A stretch of DNA of 64,000 nucleotides, from assembly GCA_903855995.1 (NCBI GenBank), contig CAIOAN010000010.1:28646-92645 (forward strand). The letters are read 5' to 3'. Below the pieces are notes generated by a model that was not told the DNA's origin, ran no database searches, and saw only the letters and a program-made list of their open reading frames with translations. A program made the position numbers and the translations under genes. The first letter of the stretch is position 1. Each line of letters begins with the position of its first letter. Shown here piece by piece: positions 1-9,534 of the stretch. This DNA is from an uncultured Opitutia bacterium (lineage in GTDB: Bacteria; Verrucomicrobiota; Verrucomicrobiia; Opitutales; UBA953).

Positions 1-3000
1 GGCGAGCTTACCCAGCGTGAAAGAGGCGCCGGAAAGGCCGCTCGGCGCCGTGATCAGATTATAGGTGCCCGCCTGCAGGCCGCCGAGACCGGTCAGGTTG
101 ATGAGCACGCGGTTGGCCGTGACGGCTGGGGCGGTGGTCGTGATACTGTCGTAGGAGGACAGGCCGCCGATGTCGAAGCCGAGGGTCGTGCCCGTGTAGC
201 TGGTGCCCGCCACGACCGTGCCCAATTCGAGTACGCCGCCGCCAAGGTTGATCGCCTGACCCGCGGTGTTGAAAAGATTGAGCGCGGCCCCCGCGGCCAC
301 CTTGATGGCCGACGTGGCGAGCGGAGCGGCAACGCCGCCGGTAAGATTCAGGCGACCTCCGAGGACCGTCGTGGAACCCGCGTAGGAAAGCGTCGTACCG
401 GAGACCGTGAGGGTACCGATGCCGTCCTTCACGATATTAAGGTTATTCTCATTAGTCCCCGCACCGCCGAGGGAGCCAGTGTAAGTGGTGGTATTATCCT
501 GCAGGACGGTGAGCGTCGAATAGGCGGCGTTGCCGCCGACGATGGCGTTCGTATTGACCGAACCCAAAGCGCGGAGCGTGATCGCGGCACGGGCCCCATA
601 GGTGCCGGCGGGCGTCGCGACCGTGAGGAAGGGAGCGGAGCCAGGCAAGTAACTGCCGGGATCCGAGATCACGACATCGGTGATCTTCCCCGCGGCCGAG
701 ACGACGGCGTAACCTTGCGCCGCCGTGGCACCGAGCTGACTGCCGATTGCATCGAAGGTGAGGATCGGCAGATTGCCGGGCAGATAAAGGTAGCCGTTGT
801 CGACGATCGTGAGGTCCGCACGCTGCACCCCGGTGAGCGAGGTGAGCGAACTGACGGTCTGGTTAAGAGAGCCGCTGGAATTACCGAGCTGCACGATACC
901 GGAAGTACTGCCTGAACCGAGATTCAAGGCGGCATTGACGGAGATACGGTTATCCGAGCCACCGCCGAGGATGAGGCGGCCATTGGCCGCGGTCGTCGCA
1001 CCGGCATAGCCCGTGGTCGCGGCCAACGTCAGCGTGCCGGCACCGGCCTTCGTGAGGCCGCCAGGGCTGGCGCCGCTCGTGATCGCGGCAGGGCCGCTGG
1101 CCGTCGCAAAAAGGCTCATGCCGAACGACGTGGAGTCGGGCACATTATTGATGATCGTGCCGACGGGTACGCCCGCGCCGCTGACCGTCATGCCGACGAG
1201 GAGTCCGGCCGTGCCGCTGGAGACGGTCACGACCTGACTGGCGTTCGTCAGCGTAGCCGTAGAGAAGTTCACGCCACCGATCGAATTACTCAGCGTGATA
1301 TTGTTCGTACCCGTATCGAGGGTGCCGCCCGCCGGAGCGAACGTCATGACACGATTGGAAAGATCGCCGGTGAAACCGTTGGCGAGCTGCAACGTGCCGC
1401 CCGCGAAGACGATGGCGCCCGTGTTGCCGCCGATATTGCTGGGCGAGGTGATGCTCAGCGTGCCTTCATTGAGGGTCGTCTGGAAACGACCTGAGCCGCC
1501 GCCGGCGGTGTTGGCGGCGGAAAGCACGAGCGTTCCGCGGCCGGCCTTGGTGAGATTGGCGTTGGAAACAAGGGGGGAGCTGATGATCGCGGTCAGCTGC
1601 GGGCTCACGGCGGCCGAGCTCGGGTTCATCACGCTGATGACATACTCCGTCACGCCGCTGACCATGATGCCGCTCTCGAAACCGCCGAGCGTGATGGTGT
1701 TGACCGGGATGTTGCCAGGCGCCGAAGGCGTCGCCCACGGATTCATCGTGAACATCATCGCCCCGCTGCCAATCTGCAGCGCAGCGCCCGCGCCGACGCC
1801 GCCGCCGAGTACGCTGAAGGCACCTGAAGTCAGCGTATTACTATGGAGGATGAGCGAATTGATCGCCGGACTGCCCGCGACGGAAAGGGTGCCGGACGGC
1901 AGGGCGCTCGAAAGCAGCTCGCGCACATTCGAACCTCCGCCGGAGGCGGCGAGCGTCGTATACTCGGTCGTGATGTCGAGGACCCGCAGCGAAATCGCAT
2001 TCGCATCATAGGTAACAAAAGAGTTACCCATGTTGTATTCGGTCGCCTCAATCGTGCCGTTCCAGCTTTCGCCGGTGAGCCAGGGGACGATGCTGACGGT
2101 CGTGCTGCCCGAGGCACCGGCGGCGCCCGTATTCCAAGGGGTCGACTGGGGCGTGGTGATCGCCCACTTATAGTAGCCCGCGCCGACGAAATTGCCGATC
2201 GGCGAGCCGACGAGCGTCTGGGCCGTGGCGGTGGCAGTCGCGGCGTTGCTCAGGGTCAGCGTGTTCGGGCCGGTGATCGCGGTGACAATCGTGTTCCCGG
2301 CCAGCGCGTTGCCCGAGTAGCTGCCGATCGCGGCGGTGCTGAGCGTGAACGTCGTGCCGTTGGCGTTGACGTTCGTGACCGTGGTGCCGGTGGCGATACC
2401 CATGCCGGAGACCATCATGCCCACCTGGAGGCCGGTGGTGCTCGTGACGGTGACCACGTTGGAACCGTAGGTCGTGACCGCCGCGGCGAGCGCGGCGACC
2501 GGAAGATTGGCATTCGTGACAATGGAGCCGACGGTGATCAGGCTCGTGTCAGCCACGCCGGTGACCGCGGTCGACCCGGAGGTCAGCGCTGCGGTGGTCA
2601 GGGAACTCGTCGTCGTGCGATAACCAAGACGGCCGCCGCGCAGATTACCGGTCGAGTAATTCTGGCGCACCAGGTTCGCAAAGGTCGTCGCAAACGCGGT
2701 ATTAGTAGTGGCATACTCGGTGATGTAGTTCGTACCGGTCGTGAGCACGAGGGTACCGAAGGCCTTGGTCTGGGCGCTGCCGATCGCGGAACGTAGCAGC
2801 AAGCCGAGCGGGCGGGTCTCCGGATACACCGAGCCGGCGACCGCATAGACAGACGGCGGCACGCTACCGGCGGCGGAGTTGAGCTGGATAACTTGAGCGG
2901 CCGGCAGCAGCGCGACGTTATTCGCGCTATAGTCAAGATACAGAGCCCCGTAACGATTGATGAAGACAATCGGATTCACACCCCCAGCGAGTGAAGTATA

Positions 3001-6000
3001 TAGAAGGCCGGTGTTATTAACCAACTGCACCGAGCCGCGGTCGACAATCAGGTTACCGAAACTCGCGTTGGTGTTATTAATGACCAGGTTCGCGTTGCCC
3101 TGCATCATCAGGTTACCGTTACCCCGGATTTCACCGTTCCAGTTCGTGCCGACGGTCTCGGTCAGGACCAGCGTGGTGCCGGTGCCGAGGTTAATGTAAT
3201 TGAAGTTGGCGTAGGTCTGACGATTACCCCCGGCAATCGAGCCAATGACTTCCGAGTAGGGCGTCCCCGCAGACAACGCGATGCCGGCACCGGCGCCATA
3301 GGCGAGCGTATCGATGGTAAAGTGGATGCCGTCGGGATCCACCGTGGCCACGTGCGACCCCATCGGGATGTTCGCGCCCGTGATGACCATGCCTGGGACG
3401 AGGCCAGCCGTGCCGCCTGTCGCGAAGGTCAGCGCCGCCCCCGTGGCGGTCGCAGGCTGGCTAATCATCAACGTCGTGCCGTTCTGGATACCGATGATCG
3501 TGGAGCCGGCCGGGATACCCACACCGGTGATACCCATGCCAGCGGAAAGGCCAGCGGTACTGGAGACGGTCACCAACTTGGAACCAGCGTTGGTCGCACC
3601 GCTCGCCAAGGTGGACTGCCCCGACAGCGTGATAAGATTAGAAGCCAGCGTGAAAACCGCGCCGGAGAGCGCGGGGCCATCGGCCACGACGCTGAAATTA
3701 CTGCTGTCCTGATTGGTGAAGACCAACTGCGCGTTGTCCCCGATGCCGAAGCCGCCGCGCCCAGTGCGCGCCACTTCCAGGGTACCGGCCTGGATCTGGA
3801 CGAGCCCCGAGAAGTCGTTGGAATTCGCACCGCCGATGAGGCGCAAGGTGCCCTCCCCGGTCTTGGTGATGGCCTGGGAGCCTCCAATATAAGAGGAGAC
3901 AATCAGATTCTGGCTACCGACGGCGGCCGAACCCAGCGGAGGCTGATCCACCGAAAAGATGAGTTCGCGCGTCGACGAACCCAGCGAGCCACCCGAGATG
4001 ACGGAGCTGTTGAGGGAGCCCACGGTCGGGCTGGCTACGCCAGTGGTCTGCAGCACGCCGCCCGAGACGAGGCGAAGCAGGATACCGTCCGAAATATTCA
4101 GCGTGGAATTACCTTGGGCGTTGAAACGCAGGGAGATGGGTGAAACCGGCGTCGAGATGATGCCGGTGAAGCCGGTCTGGTCCGAGATATTCTCAGCGTT
4201 GTTCCAAGTGGTGACGTCGTCCTTAAGGAGCGTGTTGACCGCGACGATATTGGCGCCGGTAAGGAAGTTGCCGGTGGCGGTGGCGAAGCTGGTGACCCCG
4301 GAACCGTCGGTGACCGTCGTAGCGGCACCCAGCACGCCCACGAGTCCAGAATACACATCGTTCAGGGTCGTCGTCGTGATGCCGTTGACGGAACTCTGGG
4401 TGCCGCTCGGGAGCGTCAGGCGAATCGTGCCCGCGAGGCGGGAGACGATCGGTCCGAGATTCAGGACAATCGGCTGGCTGTTCGTGGCGGTGACGCTGAT
4501 CGCCGAGTAGGCGCCCGTGTTACCCGTACCGAGCGCCGGCAAGGTGAGGCCACCGACGTTCTGCGCGACCGCGGCGGAACTGTTGCCGATGAGCGACAGA
4601 CTGCCGCCACGGAAATCGAGCAGCGCGGCGGGGTTGAGGCGGTTGGTCGGGGTGAGATAATTGAGAATCACCAGACCCGCGTCGAAGCGATTGGTCGCGG
4701 TGCTCACGCTACCGGACGTCTGATTCTCGCCGCGGAACTCGATCGTGCCGCCGCCGGTCTTCAGGAAACCGCTGCCTGCGCCGGCCAGAATGGCGTCGAT
4801 GACAATTTCGGCCTCATTCGGCAGTAGGAGGTTGCTCTTATAGACCGTGAACGTGCGCTGGGCCGCGGCGCCGAGGCTCAAGACGCCGAGACCGGCGGTG
4901 CCGGTAATCGTGGCCTGCTGGGTGCCGCCCGTCGAATTACCTCTAGCTTCTACGACAAAATTTCCGTTCAAGGTCAACGTGCCGGCGCCCAGGAGAACCG
5001 TCGCCTGAGACGCCGCGGTAGACGCAGTATTATACATCTGCAGCGAACCGACGGTCTGGTTCGTGCCGTTGATGTCGAAGATCGAAGGGAACGCCGTGTT
5101 ATTGACGTAGAGCGCGGAACTGGTGCTCAGCTGCTGACCGGCGCCGGTGGCGATTTTGATCGAGCCACCGTCGAGATAGGTCTGCCCCGTAAAGGTACTC
5201 GTCACCGGCATATTGAGCGTCAACACACCTGGCCCGATATGGGTGAAAACATTACCGTTGGTACCGGTCTGAATCAGACGACCCGAAAAAACGGTGTTGG
5301 TCGTGTAATCGCCGCCCGTTCGGAAGGTTGCCGCGGTGGTGGAGGTATTGATGATGATCGGCACCCCGACGGCCGAGACCGTGCCAATCGCGGAGTGGGT
5401 GCCGAGGGCGGCCGTGCTCAAGACGAAGGTGGTGCCATTGGTGATGCTAGCGATGGTGGCATTCGTCGGGATGTCCGCGTGGCCGCTCACGATCATACCC
5501 GGCAGGAGGCCCGCGGTGCTCGTGACCGTGACCGTCGTCGTCGAGTTGGTCACCAGATTGGCCAGCGCCACCGGCGTGCCGTAGAGAGCGGAAATCGAGC
5601 CGGCCGTGCCGTTAACCCCCGCCAGATCAAACGTCGTCTGGCCCTTCATGACCATGGGGTTATTCTGATAACCCAAGACACCGGAGTTCGTGCCGGCGGC
5701 GATGCCATTCACGAGCTGCGAACCTTCATTGAGGATGATCGGTCCGGTGAAAGTATTGGCCGCGGTAAGTTTGAGGATACCAGGTCCGTTCACGGTCAGA
5801 CCGCCGGCTCCGCTAATGACCCCCGCGATCGTCAGGGTGACCCCAGAAGTGGCGACGTTGAAGTTAGCGTTGCCGCCCAGAAGGTTGAAAGTGTGGCTGT
5901 CGGCCGTGGAACCGGCCGCCAAGGTACCCGTGGCGCCCGTATAATTGAGCGTGGTGCCATCGCGCATGTTTACGACGGCCGCGATACCCAGGCCGAGTGT

Positions 6001-8553
6001 GCCCGCACCAGAGATGCCGGTGTTGCTAAAATTCAAGGTGCCGCCGTCGATGGTCACGGTCCCCGTGAACAGATTGGTGCCCGACAAAGTCAGGGCCCCG
6101 GGGCCAGCCTTCACGAGATTCGTCAGGTTGGTGACGCTGTTGTTGATGATGCCCGCCGAGACCGTGACCAAGCCCGACGAATACTGCTGCAGGATCAGGT
6201 CATAGGCACCGGATGCATTGCCGGATGGCATGATCGTACTGGTGGTCACGCCACCGAGGGAGTAGGCCGTGGTGCCGGTGAAAAGAATGCCGTCGTTCAC
6301 CGCGAGCGTGTTGGCGCCCATGGTCAACGCATCAGTCCCGGCGGAACCGATGATTTTGATCGTACCGGCCGTCAACGCACCCGTGAGCGTGGCGGCACCC
6401 GTCTGGATATAGTTGACCGTGCTGACGCCACCGGTGGTCGGCAGCGCGAGGTAACTGCTGGCTGTCAGGGTAACCCCCGAGCCGACGGCGGCGGCCGAGC
6501 TGAGCGTGAAGGTCGTGCCGTTCGTGATACCGGAGATAATCGTGCCTGCGGTCGGGATGGAAGTCCCGGTGATGTTCATGCCAGGCAGAAGGCCTGCCGT
6601 GCCGCCCGCGGCGAAAGTCAGCGCGGAACCCGTGGAGCTGGCCGGCTGGCTGATTGTGACCGTGGTGGTGCCGACACTGGTGATCACCGTGCCACCGGGA
6701 ATGCCGGGCCCGCTGATGCCCATGTTTACCGAGAGACCAGCGACGCTACCCACCGTGATGGTGTTGCTCCCGACGGTCGTCGCCCCACCGGTGATTGTGG
6801 TCTGCGCCGCCAGGGTGATGGTAGTCGTAGCGGTGGTGGTCGTCGCAGGCAGCGAGACCTGCCCGACGGTCGGCGTCGAGGTGAGTCCCGCCAGCAAGGC
6901 GTTACCCAAAATATTGCCCGTGGTCAGCCAATTGAAATTTGTGCCGTCGGTAAACACTGCACGGCCGCCGCCCATGATGCCGTTGGACAGACCGGTGGTC
7001 GAATAAATCGCGGTGTTGACCGGAGCCGAAACCAGCAAGGCCGCCCCCGAGGTGGTCATGGTGATGGCGCCCAAGTTCAGGGTCGTGCCCGAAGTGTCTC
7101 CTGCGGTGAGACCGATCGTGCCGCCGCCGAGACCGATCGTGACGGCACCCAGCGTCTGCGACGCCGCGAGTCCGGCTTTTCCGATGAGATTGAAATTGCC
7201 GCCCGAAAGATTGAGCGCGCCGCCCGCCACCGCGCCGGGCGACATCAGCGACTTCGAAGTCGCGGCGATGCCGCTGACATACGTACCCGCTGCACCCGGA
7301 TTGGCGCTCGCCACGAAGTGGGTGGCATCGGTCACGCTCACCACATACTGGTTCGCCAAGAAGGGAGCGCCGGAGAGCACCATGCCGGATACCAGGCCTG
7401 CCGTGGAACTGACCGTCACGGTGGTCGACGTGGTGAGGGTCTGGACGATACCCAGCGTGGCATTCGTGACCGTCGCGGCGTTCGCGAAATCGAGATTGAA
7501 ATTACCGCCGCTGACCGTGGTCAGGCCGGTGTAGCTGCTGGAGTAATACGGCTTCAGCGTGAAGTTGCCCGCCCCCACCTTGGCGATGAGCAGGCTAGCC
7601 GCGGTGGTCGAACTGAAATTACCGGTGAAGATCGTGTTCGCGAAGTCATCGCGACCGAGCGTGAACGTCGCCGCGGTGGCACTGGTGTTCGTGATGGTGC
7701 CGTTACCCGTCACCGACCCGACCGTCGTGGCCTGACCGTTGACATTGAGCGAGCTGAGTGCGTTGACCGTCAGGTTGGTGTGGAGCGGCGTGACGAGGGC
7801 GGCGCCCATGATCAGCTGCGCGTAATTCGAGCCGTTGCCGATGGTCGTGCTGCCGGCGTAGGTCAGCGCGGCGCTCGAGAGAACAACGGTGCCGCCGGTG
7901 GCCGAACCGTCGACGTAGAGGCTGCCGGCGGTGACGATCGAAGTACTGACGGTGGTACGTCCCGCGCCCGCGAAACGGAGGTCGGAAAGGATGGAGCGCA
8001 GGCCCGTCGTGCCGATGTTCAGCGTGCTGGTCGTGCCGTTCGCCGTCACGTTGGTGATCGTCAACGGGTCGTTGAACATGACCCCGACCGAAATAGTATC
8101 CGACGCCGTCCCCGTCTTGGTAATCGCGACGCTTGAGCTATTCCAAGCGGTGCTGCCCGTGATACCGTCCAAGAGCAGATAACCCGCCGGCACGGTGCCA
8201 TTGGCCACGACGGACTGCAAGCCGCCGGCGATGGTGAACGACGAAGAGCTACCCGTGTCGCCGAGATTCAACGTCGCAAGCCGGACGACCTTGTTCAACG
8301 CCACCGTCTGGCTGGCGCCGATCGCCACATTCAGATTAGCCGTATCGCCCGCCGCATCCGGAAACGCCGTCCCCCCGACCCAACTGGCGCCGGCATTCCA
8401 ATTCCAACCACCACCCGTACTTCCAGCGGTCTGAGCCCAGGTGAGGTTGGCGGCGCGGGCCGAGCGAGGGGTGGCGACACCGACGGTGAGCAGCGCGGCC
8501 GCGACCATCAGCGAGGCGCGAGAGAAAAGGGGACGGGGCTTCGAAAGTTTCAT
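1..8553 (-). CDS. Giant autotransporter-type adhesin with beta-strand (PATR) repeats, 3' end outside window
   Basis: An open frame of 2851 codons runs from an ATG at 8553 to the window edge without a stop, so the protein is partial at its C-terminus. The N-terminus starts MKLSKPRPLFSRASLMVAAA and has a Sec signal ending near the Ala-rich ARAAN stretch (about residue 35). The rest is Gly/Thr/Ser/Asn-rich and of passenger-domain type. Glycine-led units such as GPGALTLSGTNLFTGTV, GEGTLRLIGG and GAGTLTLAA recur; these are the autotransporter-associated beta-strand repeats that precede outer-membrane export domains. A second unit of about 50 residues (pattern TVTSTAGLxxGMxVSGxGIP followed by ITNGTTFTLS) is spliced in at about 1070-1260, 2200-2560, 3300-3600, 5360-5560, 6460-6800 and 7280-7460. 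Likely role: surface-displayed beta-helical adhesin or carbohydrate contact. The export domain (beta-barrel or PEP-CTERM) lies outside the window and cannot be seen. Confidence 0.85.
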   Translation of the reverse strand, partial: MKLSKPRPLFSRASLMVAAALLTVGVATPRSARAANLTWAQTAGSTGGGWNWNAGASWVGGTAFPDAAGDTANLNVAIGASQTVALNKVVRLATLNLGDTGSSSSFTIAGGLQSVVANGTVPAGYLLLDGITGSTAWNSSSVAITKTGTASDTISVGVMFNDPLTITNVTANGTTSTLNIGTTGLRSILSDLRFAGAGRTTVSTSIVTAGSLYVDGSATGGTVVLSSAALTYAGSTTIGNGSNYAQLIMGAALVTPLHTNLTVNALSSLNVNGQATTVGSVTGNGTITNTSATAATFTLGRDDFANTIFTGNFSSTTAASLLIAKVGAGNFTLKPYYSSSYTGLTTVSGGNFNLDFANAATVTNATLGIVQTLTTSTTVTVSSTAGLVSGMVLSGAPFLANQYVVSVTDATHFVASANPGAAGTYVSGIAATSKSLMSPGAVAGGALNLSGGNFNLIGKAGLAASQTLGAVTIGLGGGTIGLTAGDTSGTTLNLGAITMTTSGAALLVSAPVNTAIYSTTGLSNGIMGGGRAVFTDGTNFNWLTTGNILGNALLAGLTSTPTVGQVSLPATTTTATTTITLAAQTTITGGATTVGSNTITVGSVAGLSVNMGISGPGIPGGTVITSVGTTTVTISQPASSTGSALTFAAGGTAGLLPGMNITGTSIPTAGTIISGITNGTTFTLSSAAAVGSGVTLTASSYLALPTTGGVSTVNYIQTGAATLTGALTAGTIKIIGSAGTDALTMGANTLAVNDGILFTGTTAYSLGGVTTSTIMPSGNASGAYDLILQQYSSGLVTVSAGIINNSVTNLTNLVKAGPGALTLSGTNLFTGTVTIDGGTLNFSNTGISGAGTLGLGIAAVVNMRDGTTLNYTGATGTLAAGSTADSHTFNLLGGNANFNVATSGVTLTIAGVISGAGGLTVNGPGILKLTAANTFTGPIILNEGSQLVNGIAAGTNSGVLGYQNNPMVMKGQTTFDLAGVNGTAGSISALYGTPVALANLVTNSTTTVTVTSTAGLLPGMIVSGHADIPTNATIASITNGTTFVLSTAALGTHSAIGTVSAVGVPIIINTSTTAATFRTGGDYTTNTVFSGRLIQTGTNGNVFTHIGPGVLTLNMPVTSTFTGQTYLDGGSIKIATGAGQQLSTSSALYVNNTAFPSIFDINGTNQTVGSLQMYNTASTAASQATVLLGAGTLTLNGNFVVEARGNSTGGTQQATITGTAGLGVLSLGAAAQRTFTVYKSNLLLPNEAEIVIDAILAGAGSGFLKTGGGTIEFRGENQTSGSVSTATNRFDAGLVILNYLTPTNRLNPAALLDFRGGSLSLIGNSSAAVAQNVGGLTLPALGTGNTGAYSAISVTATNSQPIVLNLGPIVSRLAGTIRLTLPSGTQSSVNGITTTTLNDVYSGLVGVLGAATTVTDGSGVTSFATATGNFLTGANIVAVNTLLKDDVTTWNNAENISDQTGFTGIISTPVSPISLRFNAQGNSTLNISDGILLRLVSGGVLQTTGVASPTVGSLNSSVISGGSLGSSTRELIFSVDQPPLGSAAVGSQNLIVSSYIGGSQAITKTGEGTLRLIGGANSNDFSGLVQIQAGTLEVARTGRGGFGIGDNAQLVFTNQDSSNFSVVADGPALSGAVFTLASNLITLSGQSTLASGATNAGSKLVTVSSTAGLSAGMGITGVGIPAGSTIIGIQNGTTLMISQPATATGAALTFATGGTAGLVPGMVITGANIPMGSHVATVDPDGIHFTIDTLAYGAGAGIALSAGTPYSEVIGSIAGGNRQTYANFNYINLGTGTTLVLTETVGTNWNGEIRGNGNLMMQGNANLVINNTNASFGNLIVDRGSVQLVNNTGLLYTSLAGGVNPIVFINRYGALYLDYSANNVALLPAAQVIQLNSAAGSVPPSVYAVAGSVYPETRPLGLLLRSAIGSAQTKAFGTLVLTTGTNYITEYATTNTAFATTFANLVRQNYSTGNLRGGRLGYRTTTSSLTTAALTSGSTAVTGVADTSLITVGSIVTNANLPVAALAAAVTTYGSNVVTVTSTTGLQVGMMVSGMGIATGTTVTNVNANGTTFTLSTAAIGSYSGNALAGNTIVTAITGPNTLTLSNAATATATAQTLVGSPIGNFVGAGYYKWAITTPQSTPWNTGAAGASGSTTVSIVPWLTGESWNGTIEATEYNMGNSFVTYDANAISLRVLDITTEYTTLAASGGGSNVRELLSSALPSGTLSVAGSPAINSLILHSNTLTSGAFSVLGGGVGAGAALQIGSGAMMFTMNPWATPSAPGNIPVNTITLGGFESGIMVSGVTEYVISVMNPSSAAVSPQLTAIISSPLVSNANLTKAGRGTLVLSAANTAGGGSGRFQTTLNEGTLSITSPSNIGGNTGAIVFAGGTLQLANGFTGDLSNRVMTFAPAGGTLDTGTNNITLSNSIGGVNFSTATLTNASQVVTVSSGTAGLLVGMTVSGAGVPVGTIINNVPDSTSFGMSLFATASGPAAITSGASPGGLTKAGAGTLTLAATTGYAGATTAANGRLILGGGSDNRISVNAALNLGSGSTSGIVQLGNSSGSLNQTVSSLTSLTGVQRADLTIVDNGYLYLPGNLPILTFDAIGSQLGATAAQGYAVVSAAGKITDVVISDPGSYLPGSAPFLTVATPAGTYGARAAITLRALGSVNTNAIVGGNAAYSTLTVLQDNTTTYTGSLGGAGTNENNLNIVKDGIGTLTVSGTTLSYAGSTTVLGGRLNLTGGVAAPLATSAIKVAAGAALNLFNTAGQAINLGGGVLELGTVVAGTSYTGTTLGFDIGGLSSYDSITTTAPAVTANRVLINLTGLGGLQAGTYNLITAPSGLSGASFTLGKLA

Positions 8554-8853
8554 CGGGGATGTTTCCTAAAAGACACGGGGGCGTCTTAAAGCAATTGGGG
8601 GTTCGCCCTATAGTGGGGGATAGACCCTAACTGACAACAAACTTCCCAGAAGAACTGTCGAAAAACGGCCTTTATGGCCTTTATTTAAATGCGAACTTAC
8701 TCACATTTAATGACCATACAGTCATATAAATAGCCTAAACGAAATATATCAATCAATAGAATCGCAAATTAGTTGTTTTTGACACATTTTTGAAAAATCA
8801 CCCCCTTCCCGCCCTTGGGCCTGTTGAAAAATTTACCCGGGCCGGGAACAAAC
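8554..8853. other. AT-rich leader/promoter region of the adhesin
   Basis: This 300-bp gap separates two minus-strand genes and is far richer in A/T than its surroundings between about 8660 and 8800. It contains a small inverted repeat (ATGAC/GTCAT, 8710-8714 and 8721-8725) and a GGCC-TTTAT-GGCC hairpin at 8667-8679 that would lie in the adhesin leader. Just after the SGNH stop, the minus strand reads CCCGGCCCGGG followed by TAAATTTTT, a weak terminator-like element at about 8827-8845. No gene is seen in it. Confidence 0.5.
8727..8756 (-). promoter_or_regulatory. Possible sigma-70-type promoter of the adhesin
   Basis: On the minus strand TTGATT (8756-8751) and TATTTA (8732-8727) are separated by 18 bp in the AT-rich gap, about 170 nt upstream of the adhesin ATG. 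The match to TTGACA/TATAAT is partial, and -10/-35 preferences in this phylum are not firmly known, so this is a suggestion only. Confidence 0.25.
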
Positions 8854-9534
8854 TCACTTAGCCGGCTTGGGCATCAACCAGGGCCGCAACGCTACAAACC
8901 ACCGGGTAGCAATTTTCTCCGCGCCGCTGGCCGTGGGATGAACCTTGTCGATGATGGTATCTTTCTGCGGATCGAAGCCCGTATACTGATCGACGATCAT
9001 CACCGGCTGATCAGGGCGATGCAGTTCACGGGCGAGTAACACCAACGCCTGATTGAGTTCAGGAATATAGGCATACTTGGGCAGCTTGCCGCTGGGAATC
9101 ACCTGAGCGAGGAGGATGACCATGTGGGGATTATTTTTCCGGCCGGACTCAATCATGGAACGCGTCGCGGCGACGATCCCGGGCACGGGCTTCTCCTCGG
9201 CGGAATGATTGTGACCCGCGTGGATGAGCAGGATGTCCGCGGAATGCTGCTTGAGTTTCGCGGGCAGCATCTTCGCGAGATCCTCCGCGGTCTTGCCACC
9301 GTAGCCTTCATGCCAGAGTGGCCCGCCGGGTCCTTCCGATTGCTGCGAGCCGACGAATTCGAAGGGCAATCCCGCCGCCCTGAGTTTCTGCTCCAGCGGC
9401 AGGCGATACGTCACGAAAGTCTTCCCGCCCTGGGTGATGGAATCGCCGAGGGCCATGATGCGCGGCGGCGTGGACTGCGCGGACGCGACGGCGGCGAGGC
9501 CGGCGAGAAGGATGGCGAGAAGTGTTGTTTTCAT
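8854..9534 (-). CDS. Secreted SGNH/GDSL hydrolase (carbohydrate esterase-like)
   Basis: The protein has 226 residues with a signal peptide (MKTTLLAILLAGLAAVASAQ). SGNH block I is GDSIT at residues 30-34 with nucleophile S32. A GYGGKT stretch near residue 77 fits the block II glycine. Block III is GHNHS at 107-111, providing the oxyanion Asn. Block V is DKVHP at 196-200 with the D196/H199 catalytic pair, so the enzyme should be active. The layout resembles CE3-type acetyl-xylan esterases, although the substrate cannot be read from sequence. Its ATG overlaps the stop of the upstream glycosidase gene by 4 nt (ATGA), so the two are translationally coupled and probably de-esterify and cut the same glycan. 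It acts in the periplasm or outside the cell. Confidence 0.85.
   Translation of the reverse strand: MKTTLLAILLAGLAAVASAQSTPPRIMALGDSITQGGKTFVTYRLPLEQKLRAAGLPFEFVGSQQSEGPGGPLWHEGYGGKTAEDLAKMLPAKLKQHSADILLIHAGHNHSAEEKPVPGIVAATRSMIESGRKNNPHMVILLAQVIPSGKLPKYAYIPELNQALVLLARELHRPDQPVMIVDQYTGFDPQKDTIIDKVHPTASGAEKIATRWFVALRPWLMPKPAK

Noticed and set aside
5239..8136. 965-codon open frame on the plus strand within the adhesin region
   Set aside because: It is antisense to the adhesin, Arg/Gly/Asp-rich with no domain, and arises from the GC-rich repetitive coding frame.
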